Below, in pieces: positions 16,732 to 25,838 of a stretch of DNA of 34,266 bases. Within the stretch, counting starts at the first letter, position 1, and each line of letters opens with the position of its first letter. Source of the stretch: an uncultured Bacteroidales bacterium (GTDB taxonomy: Bacteria; Bacteroidota; Bacteroidia; Bacteroidales; WCHB1-69); the NCBI GenBank assembly GCA_937901455.1, contig CALDIA010000118.1:1-34266 (forward strand). The letters run 5' to 3'. The position numbers were made by a program, and so were the translations under genes. Below the pieces are notes generated by a model. The model was not told where the DNA came from. It worked only from the letters and a program-made list of their open reading frames with translations, and searched no databases.

Positions 16732-18048
16732 TTATTTCACAACGACTTTAGAGGTGTACACTTTACCATTTTGGGAAATCTTCAACATGTACACACCAGC
16801 TTTGAAGTTAGAAACATTGATGGTAGTGCTGTTGGAAGCGGTCTCGTTGTACACTTGTTGACCAACCAAGTTGAACATTTGAATAGTGGCAGCCTCGTCA
16901 CCAGCCAAGGTAACGGTGATGTTGTTGGTAGAAGGATTAGGATAAACGGTGATGATTTCTTTCTCCACATCCTCAACATTCACGTTGGAGCAATCGTTGC
17001 AGGTAGCCTTAAAACCGACATAAGGGTGATAGTTAACCATGTTGCCAGATTGATCTATATAAACTTCACCTATACAATATGCACCATAACAGAATATATT
17101 GCTCGGACCATAAACAGACCAGTCATTCAACACCAAACCATTGCAGAGATAGTTCATCAACTCCTCAGAACCCTGAGTGTTATATTCAGAACGAGGATCT
17201 TTGAGGACGTAAATACGGAAACTGCTGATATCGGTGCCAATCAATGAAGTGGTAGTTCTGGCAACACCAGGGACAAAAGAATAAGTAATGGCATTCACTT
17301 TGCCTGTAATATTACTTAAAGCAGCAGGGGCTGCAAAATTCCAATAGTAGAAATAGCCATCTTCATCTGTTGCGGCATTGTCAGCTGTGAGCAGAATGGT
17401 GTCAAGAACGATAGTGGCATGTGTATAAGCCATTTGGCTATTTAGATTGGAAAGCGCTGATGCAGAGTGGGTAATGCTGTTGTAAGGAATAAAGTACATT
17501 GCAAAAGCAGGATTACCGCCAGAAGTAAGGTTATGGGCACTTTCGTCATCCATATTAACCACATAGGAGAAAATCAGAGTATCTACAACATTGGCATCCA
17601 TGGCGGTACCACGGGTGTATCTGGCCAAAATTTGCACAGAATCTATACTATAAGAACTTCCTGATGAAATAACGGGAATGTTTTCACCATCACTGGCAAA
17701 TTCCTCATAAAAGTCAACCCAGTCTCTCCAGAAAAGGTTGTTGGTATGACCAACGCCAAAAAATTGTACAGGAGAGTTACCATCAGAATACGGATAGAGG
17801 CCAACGGAATCACACAAAATAGGAGGTGCGAAACCTTCCAACTCCTGACCCCAGTAATACTCCAGGTCATCGATGTAGTTAAACCAATAAGAGGTAGCTG
17901 TCTTGGAATCATTGTAAGATTTCACCTCTGGGTTACCAATTTTGATCTTCTCAGGAGCATCCTTAATGACTTTTGGGGCAGGCATCACTTGGGCAACTCC
18001 CATAGAAACAATCAAAATAGCTGTTAAAAGTGTAAAAAGCTTTTTCAT
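16732..18048 (-). CDS. Secreted T9SS cargo protein of unknown function
   Basis: 438 residues. Signal peptide MKKLFTLLTAILIVSMGVAQ is followed by a charged linker, then a beta-rich ectodomain of about 300 residues (YWFNYIDDLEYYWG, FFGVGHTNNLFWRDW, TITYSFVPG-type strands). The final 75 residues form a type A T9SS sorting domain: TVYPNPSTNNITVTL, FNLVGQQVYNE, FKAGVYMLKISQNGK and a VVVK end. No enzyme motif is recognised. A pair of Cys (ATCNDCS) sits just before the sorting domain. The gene has its own -7 box (18119-18126) and terminator (16664-16696), so it is monocistronic. Confidence 0.88.
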   Translation of the reverse strand: MKKLFTLLTAILIVSMGVAQVMPAPKVIKDAPEKIKIGNPEVKSYNDSKTATSYWFNYIDDLEYYWGQELEGFAPPILCDSVGLYPYSDGNSPVQFFGVGHTNNLFWRDWVDFYEEFASDGENIPVISSGSSYSIDSVQILARYTRGTAMDANVVDTLIFSYVVNMDDESAHNLTSGGNPAFAMYFIPYNSITHSASALSNLNSQMAYTHATIVLDTILLTADNAATDEDGYFYYWNFAAPAALSNITGKVNAITYSFVPGVARTTTSLIGTDISSFRIYVLKDPRSEYNTQGSEELMNYLCNGLVLNDWSVYGPSNIFCYGAYCIGEVYIDQSGNMVNYHPYVGFKATCNDCSNVNVEDVEKEIITVYPNPSTNNITVTLAGDEAATIQMFNLVGQQVYNETASNSTTINVSNFKAGVYMLKISQNGKVYTSKVVVK

Positions 18049-18118
18049 GTGTTTTTTGATTTAATTGATTAATTGTGAGAATTTATAGATGTTATTTCTT
18101 TTCTAAAGTTTAAGCCCG

Positions 18119-18126
18119 CAAATATA
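18119..18126 (-). promoter_or_regulatory. -7 box for the T9SS cargo gene 16732-18048
   Basis: The minus strand reads TATATTTG, matching TAnnTTTG, 70 nt before the ATG at 18048. No exact TTTG at the proper distance. Confidence 0.55.
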
Positions 18127-18275
18127 CTATTTTTTTGGTTGTGGGTTGAAAAAAAATCTTAATTCAAAAAACAGGAATCTTGTCATTATAAAATGCTGTT
18201 TTTAGGTGTTTTATAAAAACATATGCTCACATCAAAAATAACGGCTTTCATATTAGCTCGTAAGGAATAAAAATG

Positions 18276-18283
18276 TATTTTTG
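18276..18283 (+). promoter_or_regulatory. -7 box for the C25 peptidase / surE operon
   Basis: TATTTTTG on the plus strand, matching TAnnTTTG, 53 nt before the ATG at 18337. It shares the 288-bp divergent region 18049-18336 with the minus-strand promoter at 18119-18126. No clear -33 element is seen. Confidence 0.6.
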
Positions 18284-18336
18284 CCACTTTCTTTATTTTA
18301 GATACAATTGTTAATTAATATAAGGATAAGATTTCT

Positions 18337-21300
18337 ATGAAAAAGAATGTTTTATGGCTGGCTATTACGCTGGTTGTCGGTATGGCTTACGCCCAAAAAC
18401 CCCAATTCACCATTGTTAATTCAAACGCCCAAGAAATGATTTTGAAGGTGAATTTCTACGATTATCAGACTTCCGTCATAAGTATGGCTGGACAAACTGC
18501 ATACCGTCTGCACATGGATGGAGCATATCCCATACTGTCGAACGGCGGGCCAGAATTGCTGGAGGCTGCCGTTTCGATTATCATCCCCGAAAACAGCCAA
18601 CCTACCGTGGAGGTGATGCAGTCTTCCTACTCAACAATTGAAAATTTCACGCTTGTTCCGTCCAAAGGCAGATTGCTTCGCGATGTGGACCCTTCCACAG
18701 TTCCCTACGTGAAGAACATGCAATATCTTATGGACAAAAATTTATGCGAAGACTCCGTACACGTAGGCTCGCCCTATCAATTGCGCGACTACCATGGGGT
18801 GGCACTCCAATTTTATCCTTTCGCCTATAATCCCGTACAACGCACATTGCGGGTGTGTTCGGAGATGACTGTTCGTATAAAGTATCACCAGACGGGAACT
18901 ATCCACAACGTCACAAAGGTGGCTTCTGTCTTTGACAATATTTATCAAGAGCATTTCCTCAACTATGCGCAGACGAAATCCAACCCGGTTGAAGAGTTCG
19001 GAGGGATTCTCATCCTGGCACCTGAGAACTTCTGCGCCGCCATGCAGCCATACGCTGATTGGAAAATCAAGAATGGTTATCCCACCACTATTGTACCCCT
19101 GTCCGCGGTTGGCAACAACAGTAATACCATCAAGAGTTACATCCAATCATACTACAATACACACAACATTGCTTACGTGATCATAGTGGGAGACAACCAG
19201 CAATTTCCAACCCCTACGGTAGGGGGTAATGTGAGCGACAACTACTATACTGAAGTGGCTGGAAACGATGTCTATCCGGATATAATCTTGGGCAAAATAT
19301 CGGCTGAAACTGTAGAACAGGTTTCCACCCAGGTAAATAAATTCATCCAATACGAGAAAAACCCTCCTATGAGCGCGCACTTCTCCAAATTTTTAGGCAT
19401 TGCCTCCAGTGAAGGTCCTGGCGACAACAATGAGTATGATTATCAACATATTCGCAATATCGATAATTTATTACAAACCTACACTTACGATGGCGGTTAT
19501 GAGTTGTTTGATGGCAATCAGGGCGGTTTGGACGCATCTGGCGACCCCACCGCGGCACAAGTAGCCACCGCCGTGAACGCAGGCGTGGGCATCATCAACT
19601 ATACGGGGCATGGCGCTGAGACATACTGGGTATCATCCAATTTCAGCAACTCGCATGTCAACAACCTCACCAACGACAATCTTCTGCCTTTTATCATCTC
19701 GGTAGCTTGCGTCAATGGTGCCTATTCGGGCAGAACCTGTTTCGCGGAGGCTTGGCTACGGGCAACCCATAATGGGCAACCCTCAGGCGCCGTCTCCACC
19801 TTGATGTCAACCATCAACCAACCTTGGAACTCGCCCATGTGCGCGCAAGACCACATGAACCAGATCCTGACCGGCACTTCTTCCTATATCTCCCAAAAAC
19901 ACACTTTTGGCGGCATCATCATCAACGGTATCATCAAAATGTTGGACAACTATAACGACAGTGAAGTGGCCCGTACATGGATCATTTTCGGGGACCCGTC
20001 CCTGATGGTGCGCACAGCTATGCCACAAACACTAACGGTCAACTACGATGAAATGCAGCCTATAGGAGTAAGCTCCATAGCCTTTACATGCCCCGTTGAG
20101 GGAGCCCGCATCACCTTGACGAACCACAATGAAATTATATCCTCCGGTATTGTTGCCAACGGCAGTCTATCTTTAGACATTCCCTCCTCCATCTCTCCTG
20201 ACGACACCCTATTCATGGTGGCTAATGCACCCAATTATATTCCCGCAGAGGGAACCGTCCAATTTATCGTTCAGGATGGTCCTTATGTAGTTTGCAACAA
20301 CCTCTCCTTCGTTGACCACGGCAATGGCAATGGAGAAGCCGATTATGGGGAAACCGTCGATATCAACGCCGTGTTCAACAACATGGGCAATCAGACTGCA
20401 AACAACATTTCTGCCTCCATCACGACAGAAGACCCCTACATTAACATTATCAACAGCACCGACACCATCAACCAGTTAGACCCCAATACAAACACCACCC
20501 GCAGTAACGCCTTCTCTTTCAGTGTTGCCAACAACGTGCCTGCCTTCCATAATGCCACTATTCAGATGACGATTACTTTTGACAATGAGACCAAGACCAA
20601 ATCGTTTGTAATACCCTTGCATGCTCCTCAACTATCCATTTCCGACAATATACAAATCATGGATGATAATTATGGCAATGGAAACCACCGTTTTGATCTC
20701 AATGAAACTACTATTTTAGGCCTTGATGTGCAGAACTTCGGCAATGGCGAAGCTCAGAGCGGCATGGTCTATTTGAACAGCGTGGATGGCAAGATCCACC
20801 TCTTCCGCTATCCACAAGCGGTCTCTCCGTTAGGTGTTCAAAATACGCAGATCGCCTATTTCAAAGCCAGAGCTGAATCTTCCATCACCATTCCCACCAT
20901 CGCTGAGCTTCGCGCTATATATCGCTCAGGCGAATATATGGCCGAGAAAACCATCTATGTCAAGATTGGTGCTCAAACAGAAGATTGGGAGAGTGGTGAT
21001 TTTACCTCCTACAACTGGAACCAGGGCAGCAACAACAAGTGGATTGTCACTACCCAAACCCCCTATGAAGGCGATTATGCCGTGCGCTCCGCCAATATCG
21101 GCAACAGCGCATCCAGTACGCTGTCCATCAATTGGACCAATAGTCAACCCGACTCCATATCTTTCTACTATTTAGTCTCTTCAGAAAGCGATTACGACTT
21201 CCTCACGTTCCGCATTGACAATAGTGAGAAGGGGAAGTGGAGTGGAGAGATCGGCTGGTCCCGCGCTGCTTTCTATGTGCCAGCCGGGCAGCACACCTTC

Positions 21301-21663
21301 ACATGGGTATATAGCAAAGACAACTACATGACCGCAGGCAGGGACTTAGCCATGATCGATTACGTGGAGCTGCCGGCAAACAGCGTGGCTACGGGTATCG
21401 AGGACCTTACCCAAACAAGCTCCAGTATCTCCGTCATACCTAATCCAACCACCGACATCGTTCGAGTTATAGTGGATGAAAACACAAATCTTGACCATCT
21501 GCACTACCAATTGTACGACATGTCCGGCAGATTACTACAGAGCGATAACTTGCATGACAACATGTCTTCCATCTCTTTGGGTCGCTACGCCAGAGGCATG
21601 TATTACATAGTAATTAGCGATGCCCACGAAATACTCTTCAATACCAAAATCATTAAGCAATAA
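18337..21663 (+). CDS. Gingipain-like C25-family cysteine peptidase with T9SS sorting domain
   Basis: 1108 residues. Signal peptide MKKNVLWLAITLVVGMAYAQ is followed by a propeptide-like region (about 21-220) with the INR-like segment. The C25 catalytic domain (about 225-555) contains GGILILAPENF at its start, the catalytic His425 in NYTGHGAETYW and the catalytic Cys458 in SVACVNGAYSG. The 33-residue spacing equals that of the His/Cys pair in RgpB. IFGDPSLMVRT closes the domain. Immunoglobulin-like and adhesin-like beta domains (about 560-1030, with VDHGNGNGEADYGE-type Ca-binding-like turns) follow, then a type A T9SS sorting domain (SVIPNPTTDIVRV, LYDMSGRLLQSDN, YARGMYYIVIS). Specificity (Arg or Lys) is not predictable here. 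The stop is directly followed by the surE ATG. Confidence 0.93.
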   Translation: MKKNVLWLAITLVVGMAYAQKPQFTIVNSNAQEMILKVNFYDYQTSVISMAGQTAYRLHMDGAYPILSNGGPELLEAAVSIIIPENSQPTVEVMQSSYSTIENFTLVPSKGRLLRDVDPSTVPYVKNMQYLMDKNLCEDSVHVGSPYQLRDYHGVALQFYPFAYNPVQRTLRVCSEMTVRIKYHQTGTIHNVTKVASVFDNIYQEHFLNYAQTKSNPVEEFGGILILAPENFCAAMQPYADWKIKNGYPTTIVPLSAVGNNSNTIKSYIQSYYNTHNIAYVIIVGDNQQFPTPTVGGNVSDNYYTEVAGNDVYPDIILGKISAETVEQVSTQVNKFIQYEKNPPMSAHFSKFLGIASSEGPGDNNEYDYQHIRNIDNLLQTYTYDGGYELFDGNQGGLDASGDPTAAQVATAVNAGVGIINYTGHGAETYWVSSNFSNSHVNNLTNDNLLPFIISVACVNGAYSGRTCFAEAWLRATHNGQPSGAVSTLMSTINQPWNSPMCAQDHMNQILTGTSSYISQKHTFGGIIINGIIKMLDNYNDSEVARTWIIFGDPSLMVRTAMPQTLTVNYDEMQPIGVSSIAFTCPVEGARITLTNHNEIISSGIVANGSLSLDIPSSISPDDTLFMVANAPNYIPAEGTVQFIVQDGPYVVCNNLSFVDHGNGNGEADYGETVDINAVFNNMGNQTANNISASITTEDPYINIINSTDTINQLDPNTNTTRSNAFSFSVANNVPAFHNATIQMTITFDNETKTKSFVIPLHAPQLSISDNIQIMDDNYGNGNHRFDLNETTILGLDVQNFGNGEAQSGMVYLNSVDGKIHLFRYPQAVSPLGVQNTQIAYFKARAESSITIPTIAELRAIYRSGEYMAEKTIYVKIGAQTEDWESGDFTSYNWNQGSNNKWIVTTQTPYEGDYAVRSANIGNSASSTLSINWTNSQPDSISFYYLVSSESDYDFLTFRIDNSEKGKWSGEIGWSRAAFYVPAGQHTFTWVYSKDNYMTAGRDLAMIDYVELPANSVATGIEDLTQTSSSISVIPNPTTDIVRVIVDENTNLDHLHYQLYDMSGRLLQSDNLHDNMSSISLGRYARGMYYIVISDAHEILFNTKIIKQ

Positions 21664-22443
21664 ATGACTGACAAGCAAAAACCTCTTATCTTAGTAGTAA
21701 ACGATGACGGCTATGAGGCAAAAGGCCTGAAAGCTATGGTGGAAATAGCCAAAACATTTGGTGAAGTGGTTGTAGTAGTACCCGACAGGGTGCGCTCTGC
21801 CAACGGACACGCCATCACCATGAATGAACCGCTACATGTGCGGCAATACCTTCAAGAAGACGGGGTGGCTTATTGGCGTACCAATGGCACGCCCGTGGAC
21901 TGCGTGAAGCTCGGACAACGCGTTGTGCTGCGTAACCGCCACATCGACTTGGTGCTTTCCGGCATTAACCACGGCTCCAACTCCTCGGTCAGCGTACTCT
22001 ACTCTGGCACTATGGGAGCCGCCATAGAAGCCTCCTTCGAGTACCCCGCGGTAGGTCTATCTCTCTTGGACTACTCCCCCGATGCCGACTTCACCGCTGC
22101 CATCCATTTTGGAAAACGCATTGTGAAGAGCATATTGGAGAACGGTCTCCCCGCTCATACCTGCCTGAATGTCAATTTCCCCAATGTCTCTACTGAGGAA
22201 ATCAAAGGCATCAAGATCACTCGCCAAACCGATGGCTACTGGTATGAAGATATGGAGGAACGTGTGGACCCCTATGGCCGCAAGTACTACTGGCTAACAG
22301 GTTACCTTGTTGACACTGACCAGCAACCCGACACCTGCGAGTGGGCTCTCAAACACAATTATATCTCAGTTCAGCCCGTTCATTACGATATGACAGACTA
22401 CAAGCATTTTAACGACATAAAATATTTAGAAGATGTTGAATAA
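21664..22443 (+). CDS. surE: 5'/3'-nucleotidase SurE
   Basis: 259 residues of normal length. The metal-binding NDDG (13-16), Ser45 in RSANGHA, SGINHG with Asn102, and YSGTMGAA (113-120) define the SurE active site. The enzyme dephosphorylates nucleoside 5'- and 3'-monophosphates (and short polyphosphate) with a divalent metal, in the cytoplasm. The ATG begins at the base after the TAA of the C25 peptidase gene, so it is probably translationally coupled. It overlaps the following membrane protein by 11 bp. Confidence 0.95.
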   Translation: MTDKQKPLILVVNDDGYEAKGLKAMVEIAKTFGEVVVVVPDRVRSANGHAITMNEPLHVRQYLQEDGVAYWRTNGTPVDCVKLGQRVVLRNRHIDLVLSGINHGSNSSVSVLYSGTMGAAIEASFEYPAVGLSLLDYSPDADFTAAIHFGKRIVKSILENGLPAHTCLNVNFPNVSTEEIKGIKITRQTDGYWYEDMEERVDPYGRKYYWLTGYLVDTDQQPDTCEWALKHNYISVQPVHYDMTDYKHFNDIKYLEDVE

Positions 22444-22744
22444 ACTACGAAAAGACTCCTATGTAATCGGCATCCTATTGGGTGTGATAGTACCCGCCTT
22501 GTGTTTTGGCATTCTCTATGCCATCCTAATGCTAATGGTGCATTTCCAGCCCACCATGCTGGTCAACAACCCCAACCTGATGAGAACCATTCTCCCGAAA
22601 CTCGTGCTGATTGGCATGATTCCCTCCATATTGTTGCTACGGCATTATCTGGTTACCTTGGAATATGACAAAACCGGACGGGGAATCCTGATAGCCACCT
22701 TTGTCATTGCTATTGTTTTTGCTATCCTTCACTTCGTCATATAA
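22433..22744 (+). CDS. Small three-helix membrane protein downstream of surE
   Basis: 103 residues with three hydrophobic segments at about 10-37 (VIGILLGVIVPALCFGILYA), 52-68 (LPKLVLIGMIPSILLLRHY) and 83-102 (GILIATFVIAIVFAILHF). No family is recognised. The start overlaps the surE end by 11 bp, which supports coupling. It ends just before a bidirectional-looking hairpin at 22778-22803. Function unknown. Confidence 0.8.
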   Translation: MLNKLRKDSYVIGILLGVIVPALCFGILYAILMLMVHFQPTMLVNNPNLMRTILPKLVLIGMIPSILLLRHYLVTLEYDKTGRGILIATFVIAIVFAILHFVI

Positions 22745-22777
22745 GTACTACAATATTAAGACACCATCCAAAAACAA

Positions 22778-22803
22778 GCCCGGTCATTACAACCGGGCCT
22801 TTT
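22778..22803. terminator. Terminator hairpin between convergent surE unit and yicC
   Basis: A 7-bp GCCCGGT / ACCGGGC stem with a 7-nt loop. On the plus strand it runs into CTTTTG; on the minus strand it is followed by TTGTTTTTGG. It sits between two convergent genes and could serve both. Confidence 0.7.
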
Positions 22804-22804
22804 G

Positions 22805-23677
22805 TTACAGGACATTAGCCAATTGTTCCTTCATCTTTTCCAGTTCATCTTTCATCCTCACCACAATCTGCTGGATTTGGAAATCATTGGATTTGGAACC
22901 AAGCGTGTTGATTTCTCGACCGCACTCTTGTACAATAAACGATAGTTTCTTACCGTTGGCGTGCGCATCATTCATCGTTTCCAAAAAATAGTTGCAATGT
23001 TTTCGCAGCCGGACTTTCTCTTCAGTAATATCTAACTTCTCAAGATAATAGAATATCTCCTGTTCAAAACGGTTAGGGTCGTAAGTGGCTCGTAGATTCA
23101 TTTCTTCGAGGCCCTTCTCGAATTTTGCACGTAGCAAAGCTATACGATTCTCTTCCAATGGCGTTACCTCATCAATCATATCTCGAATCATACAAATACG
23201 ATTCTCCAGATCCTTTGCCAGCACAATTCCCTCTTGGATACGAAACTCGTCCACCTTCTCACACGCTTGTGTAATGGCCGCTGATAGCGCTATCCATTGC
23301 TCCTCTGTCAAGTCCTCCTGAGCAGTAGTGACCACATCAGGCATTCGAAGAACATGCAGAAAAATGTCGCTCTCTACGGGATTCCCCACCTCCTGAGAAA
23401 GTGTGACCAAGGCGTTATAATATGTTTTAGCCAAGTTCGTATTGATACTGACCTCTTCTGACTCGTTCTTGTCGAAGGAGATTGTCACATCCACTTTCCC
23501 TCGCTCCAAAAGTTTTCCTATCAAGGCCCGAATCTCAATTTCCTTGCACCGAAAAAGCGTCGCAATACGGGTATTTATGTCCAACTGTTTACTATTCAGG
23601 GTGCGAATCTCAACCACCACCGACTTTCCGGATAAACTTAACGTTGTACGGCCGAAGCCTGTCATCGACTTTATCAT
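22805..23677 (-). CDS. yicC: YicC family endoribonuclease-like protein
   Basis: 290 residues. The N-terminus MIKSMTGFGR and following VEIRTLNSKQLDI, with the C-terminal KLSFIVQECGREINTLGSKSND segment, are the two conserved blocks of YicC proteins. YicC (DUF1732) proteins bind RNA and, in several bacteria, show endoribonuclease activity that affects small-RNA turnover. In many genomes yicC is followed by gmk; here it is monocistronic and abuts a convergent unit, with no gmk in the window. The promoter is at 23698-23705. Confidence 0.92.
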   Translation of the reverse strand: MIKSMTGFGRTTLSLSGKSVVVEIRTLNSKQLDINTRIATLFRCKEIEIRALIGKLLERGKVDVTISFDKNESEEVSINTNLAKTYYNALVTLSQEVGNPVESDIFLHVLRMPDVVTTAQEDLTEEQWIALSAAITQACEKVDEFRIQEGIVLAKDLENRICMIRDMIDEVTPLEENRIALLRAKFEKGLEEMNLRATYDPNRFEQEIFYYLEKLDITEEKVRLRKHCNYFLETMNDAHANGKKLSFIVQECGREINTLGSKSNDFQIQQIVVRMKDELEKMKEQLANVL

Positions 23678-23697
23678 ACTCTTTTTATTTTGAGGGG

Positions 23698-23705
23698 CAA
23701 AGATA
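23698..23705 (-). promoter_or_regulatory. -7 box for yicC
   Basis: The minus strand reads TATCTTTG, matching TAnnTTTG, 20 nt before the yicC ATG. It begins right at the end of the T-run of the upstream gene's terminator. Confidence 0.6.
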
Positions 23706-23740
23706 CAAAAATAACGGGCAGACTGAACAGCCTGCCCGTT
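23706..23740 (-). terminator. Intrinsic terminator of the T9SS cargo gene 23761-25755
   Basis: A perfect 9-bp stem AACGGGCAG / CTGCCCGTT (plus 23713-23721 and 23732-23740) with a 10-nt loop, followed on the minus strand by ATTTTTG. It lies 20 bp after the stop codon. Confidence 0.85.
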
Positions 23741-23760
23741 ACAAACACAATTATGTATGA

Positions 23761-25755
23761 TTATTTTACAATCAACTTCTGGGTAGAAGTACCGGCATTG
23801 GTCTTAATGTTAACCATATAGATACCGGCATTCAAGTTGCTGATGTTGATATTCATGAAGTTGTTGCCTTCCACAAGGTTGATGGTCTCATTATACATTA
23901 CTTGACCCATCAAGTTGTAAACGGAAAGTACAGCTGGAGAAGTCTCGGTAGAAGAGATACCAACATTCACACTGTTAGAGGCTGGGTTCGGGAAGAGTTT
24001 CATACCCGTCAGCGTATTGTCAGCAATACCTGTATGATCAATACAATGGCCTTGGTAAACTTCAGAAATTCTATTATAGGTACCGAGCTCGGCAGGATCT
24101 AACTGCATGAAATAGATCCATGAAGGTTGGCCAGCGACAGCAGCGTTGTTGTCCTTGATTTCATTACCAGCAAAATAGTCCAATTGCCAAATCATCGTAA
24201 GCTTGTTGTTCACAATTGAAGGAGCAAATGATGGGAATACATTTTCACCATCTTGCCAGAGACAGTTAGAATAGTCTTCCATAGTATAATTATCCCAATC
24301 TTCAACATAGAAACAGTCTCTGTTATATGATAACCATGAGGTACCATTTACACCTTCTGTCCAGGTAGCACCGCCATCCGTTGACTTAACACCGAAAATA
24401 CCACGGAAATAGGAATCGGAGCTGTAGTCCATCATCGGGTAGTCCAAAGCAGAGGCGTAGATAAGGTAAACGTTATTGCCATCTGCAATAAGTTGCGGCA
24501 TGGAGGTCATACCCACGCCATAAGATGGAAAATTACCACCATTCATATACCATGCAGTGTCATCACCATCAAGGTCAAGACGGGTGAAGACCTTATACCC
24601 CATTAAAGCGATTGTGTCAGGATCCAAAGTGTTTTTGCTTGCTTGGATGGTAGGCATAGTCTCATTCCAATAGAACAAACCGTTAACACCAGGATAATAT
24701 GAATATGAACCGTCTGTAATATTATCATTATTCACGCGGGTAATACCGAATGCTATGTGGGCAGTACCATTGTCAGCAAGAGCCAAAGCACAGGAACCAT
24801 CAGACACATAAGGGGTATCCACAACTAAAGTTGAACTTTCAACATAGCCGTCAGGAATAGGAGAATCAATGATAGTGGTTTTAGTAAAGGTCAGACCGTT
24901 GTCGGCGCTCTTCCAAAGGAAAACATCGTTCCAGGAATCAGCCACTAAAACAGCTACATAATCACCATTAACAGCAAGGGCATAACTGTCGCCAGAGAAA
25001 GAAGCCACTTGGGTTGGAGTAACATCACCCACAACTCTGGGAGCCTCCCATGTAACGGTATTTGTGGACGCACTGTAAGTACCACGGATGTAAACCAAGC
25101 AAGTTTGAATGCCTTGATACAAGTAACCTGCATCAGACTCGGTACAAGCAATCAGGTGAACAGTATTGCCATTGGTAGCTATAGCAGGCCACAAAAGACA
25201 AGTGCTGGAGGCAGAACCTGTGGAGGCAGTAGGGCCATACAAGTTGGTGAAAGTCCAATCTCCAGTGCCTTTTTGAGCACGAAGACCGATAACCAAAGCA
25301 TCAGAACCATTGTGAGCAGCCACGATTTCGCCATTCCCAAGAGCGGCATAGGTTGCCCATCCGGTTCTTACAGACTCAATTCTATCGGTACTGCTGCCAT
25401 CATTGATCCATGAGGAACCATTAAAATAGTTATAACCCGTTCCACGAGATGAAGAAGTGGAACTGGAGGTTGTCCAAACAGCGCCAATGGTTCCATCAGG
25501 ATAAACAGCCACCCTGGGAGACATAGTACCATTGGTTTGCAAATCGTAGTAGGTAGAACCAATGCTACTGCCATTACCTAACAAAGAGGTAACATTACGA
25601 GGAGCGGAACCATTTTCGGTACCTTTCAAAATCTGAGGATGCGTAACAGCAATCTTTGCAGCATCCTTTTTACTCATCTTCATCATGGGAGCATTCTGTG
25701 CAAAGAGGGCTACAGAGATGAAGGAAATCATTACAGCAAGTAAAGTTTTTTTCAT
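23761..25755 (-). CDS. Secreted T9SS cargo protein with Asp-box (BNR-like) beta-propeller motifs
   Basis: 664 residues. The signal peptide MKKTLLAVMISFISVALFAQ is followed by a Ser/Thr/Gly-rich ectodomain. Two Asp-box motifs are visible: SADNGLTFTKT and STDGGATWTEG, as in sialidase-type beta-propellers; repeated blocks VAVYPDGTIGAVW, ALADNGTAHIAFG and LIADGNNVYLIYA look like propeller blades. The sialidase catalytic Arg triad is not recognised, so hydrolase activity is unsupported. The last 80 residues are a type A T9SS sorting domain (KLFPNPASNSVNVGI, YNLMGQVMYNE, LNAGIYMVNI, QKLIVK). Monocistronic with a strong terminator downstream. Confidence 0.88.
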   Translation of the reverse strand: MKKTLLAVMISFISVALFAQNAPMMKMSKKDAAKIAVTHPQILKGTENGSAPRNVTSLLGNGSSIGSTYYDLQTNGTMSPRVAVYPDGTIGAVWTTSSSTSSSRGTGYNYFNGSSWINDGSSTDRIESVRTGWATYAALGNGEIVAAHNGSDALVIGLRAQKGTGDWTFTNLYGPTASTGSASSTCLLWPAIATNGNTVHLIACTESDAGYLYQGIQTCLVYIRGTYSASTNTVTWEAPRVVGDVTPTQVASFSGDSYALAVNGDYVAVLVADSWNDVFLWKSADNGLTFTKTTIIDSPIPDGYVESSTLVVDTPYVSDGSCALALADNGTAHIAFGITRVNNDNITDGSYSYYPGVNGLFYWNETMPTIQASKNTLDPDTIALMGYKVFTRLDLDGDDTAWYMNGGNFPSYGVGMTSMPQLIADGNNVYLIYASALDYPMMDYSSDSYFRGIFGVKSTDGGATWTEGVNGTSWLSYNRDCFYVEDWDNYTMEDYSNCLWQDGENVFPSFAPSIVNNKLTMIWQLDYFAGNEIKDNNAAVAGQPSWIYFMQLDPAELGTYNRISEVYQGHCIDHTGIADNTLTGMKLFPNPASNSVNVGISSTETSPAVLSVYNLMGQVMYNETINLVEGNNFMNINISNLNAGIYMVNIKTNAGTSTQKLIVK

Positions 25756-25786
25756 AAATGTTCGTATTAATAATGAATAATAAATT

Positions 25787-25823
25787 TCAAAAAGTTGTGG
25801 AAGGCATACAGAAAGCCTCCCAC
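25787..25823 (-). terminator. Terminator of the ExbB/ExbD operon
   Basis: On the minus strand GTGGGAGGC pairs with GCCTTCCAC (plus 25815-25823 and 25797-25805; one G-U pair) around a 9-nt loop and is followed by AACTTTTTG. It lies 16 bp after the last exbD stop. Confidence 0.65.
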
Positions 25824-25838
25824 AAACTTGTGTTATAC

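Noticed and set aside
23761..25755. Sialidase
   Set aside because: Asp-box motifs are present, but the catalytic Arg triad and nucleophile are not recognised.
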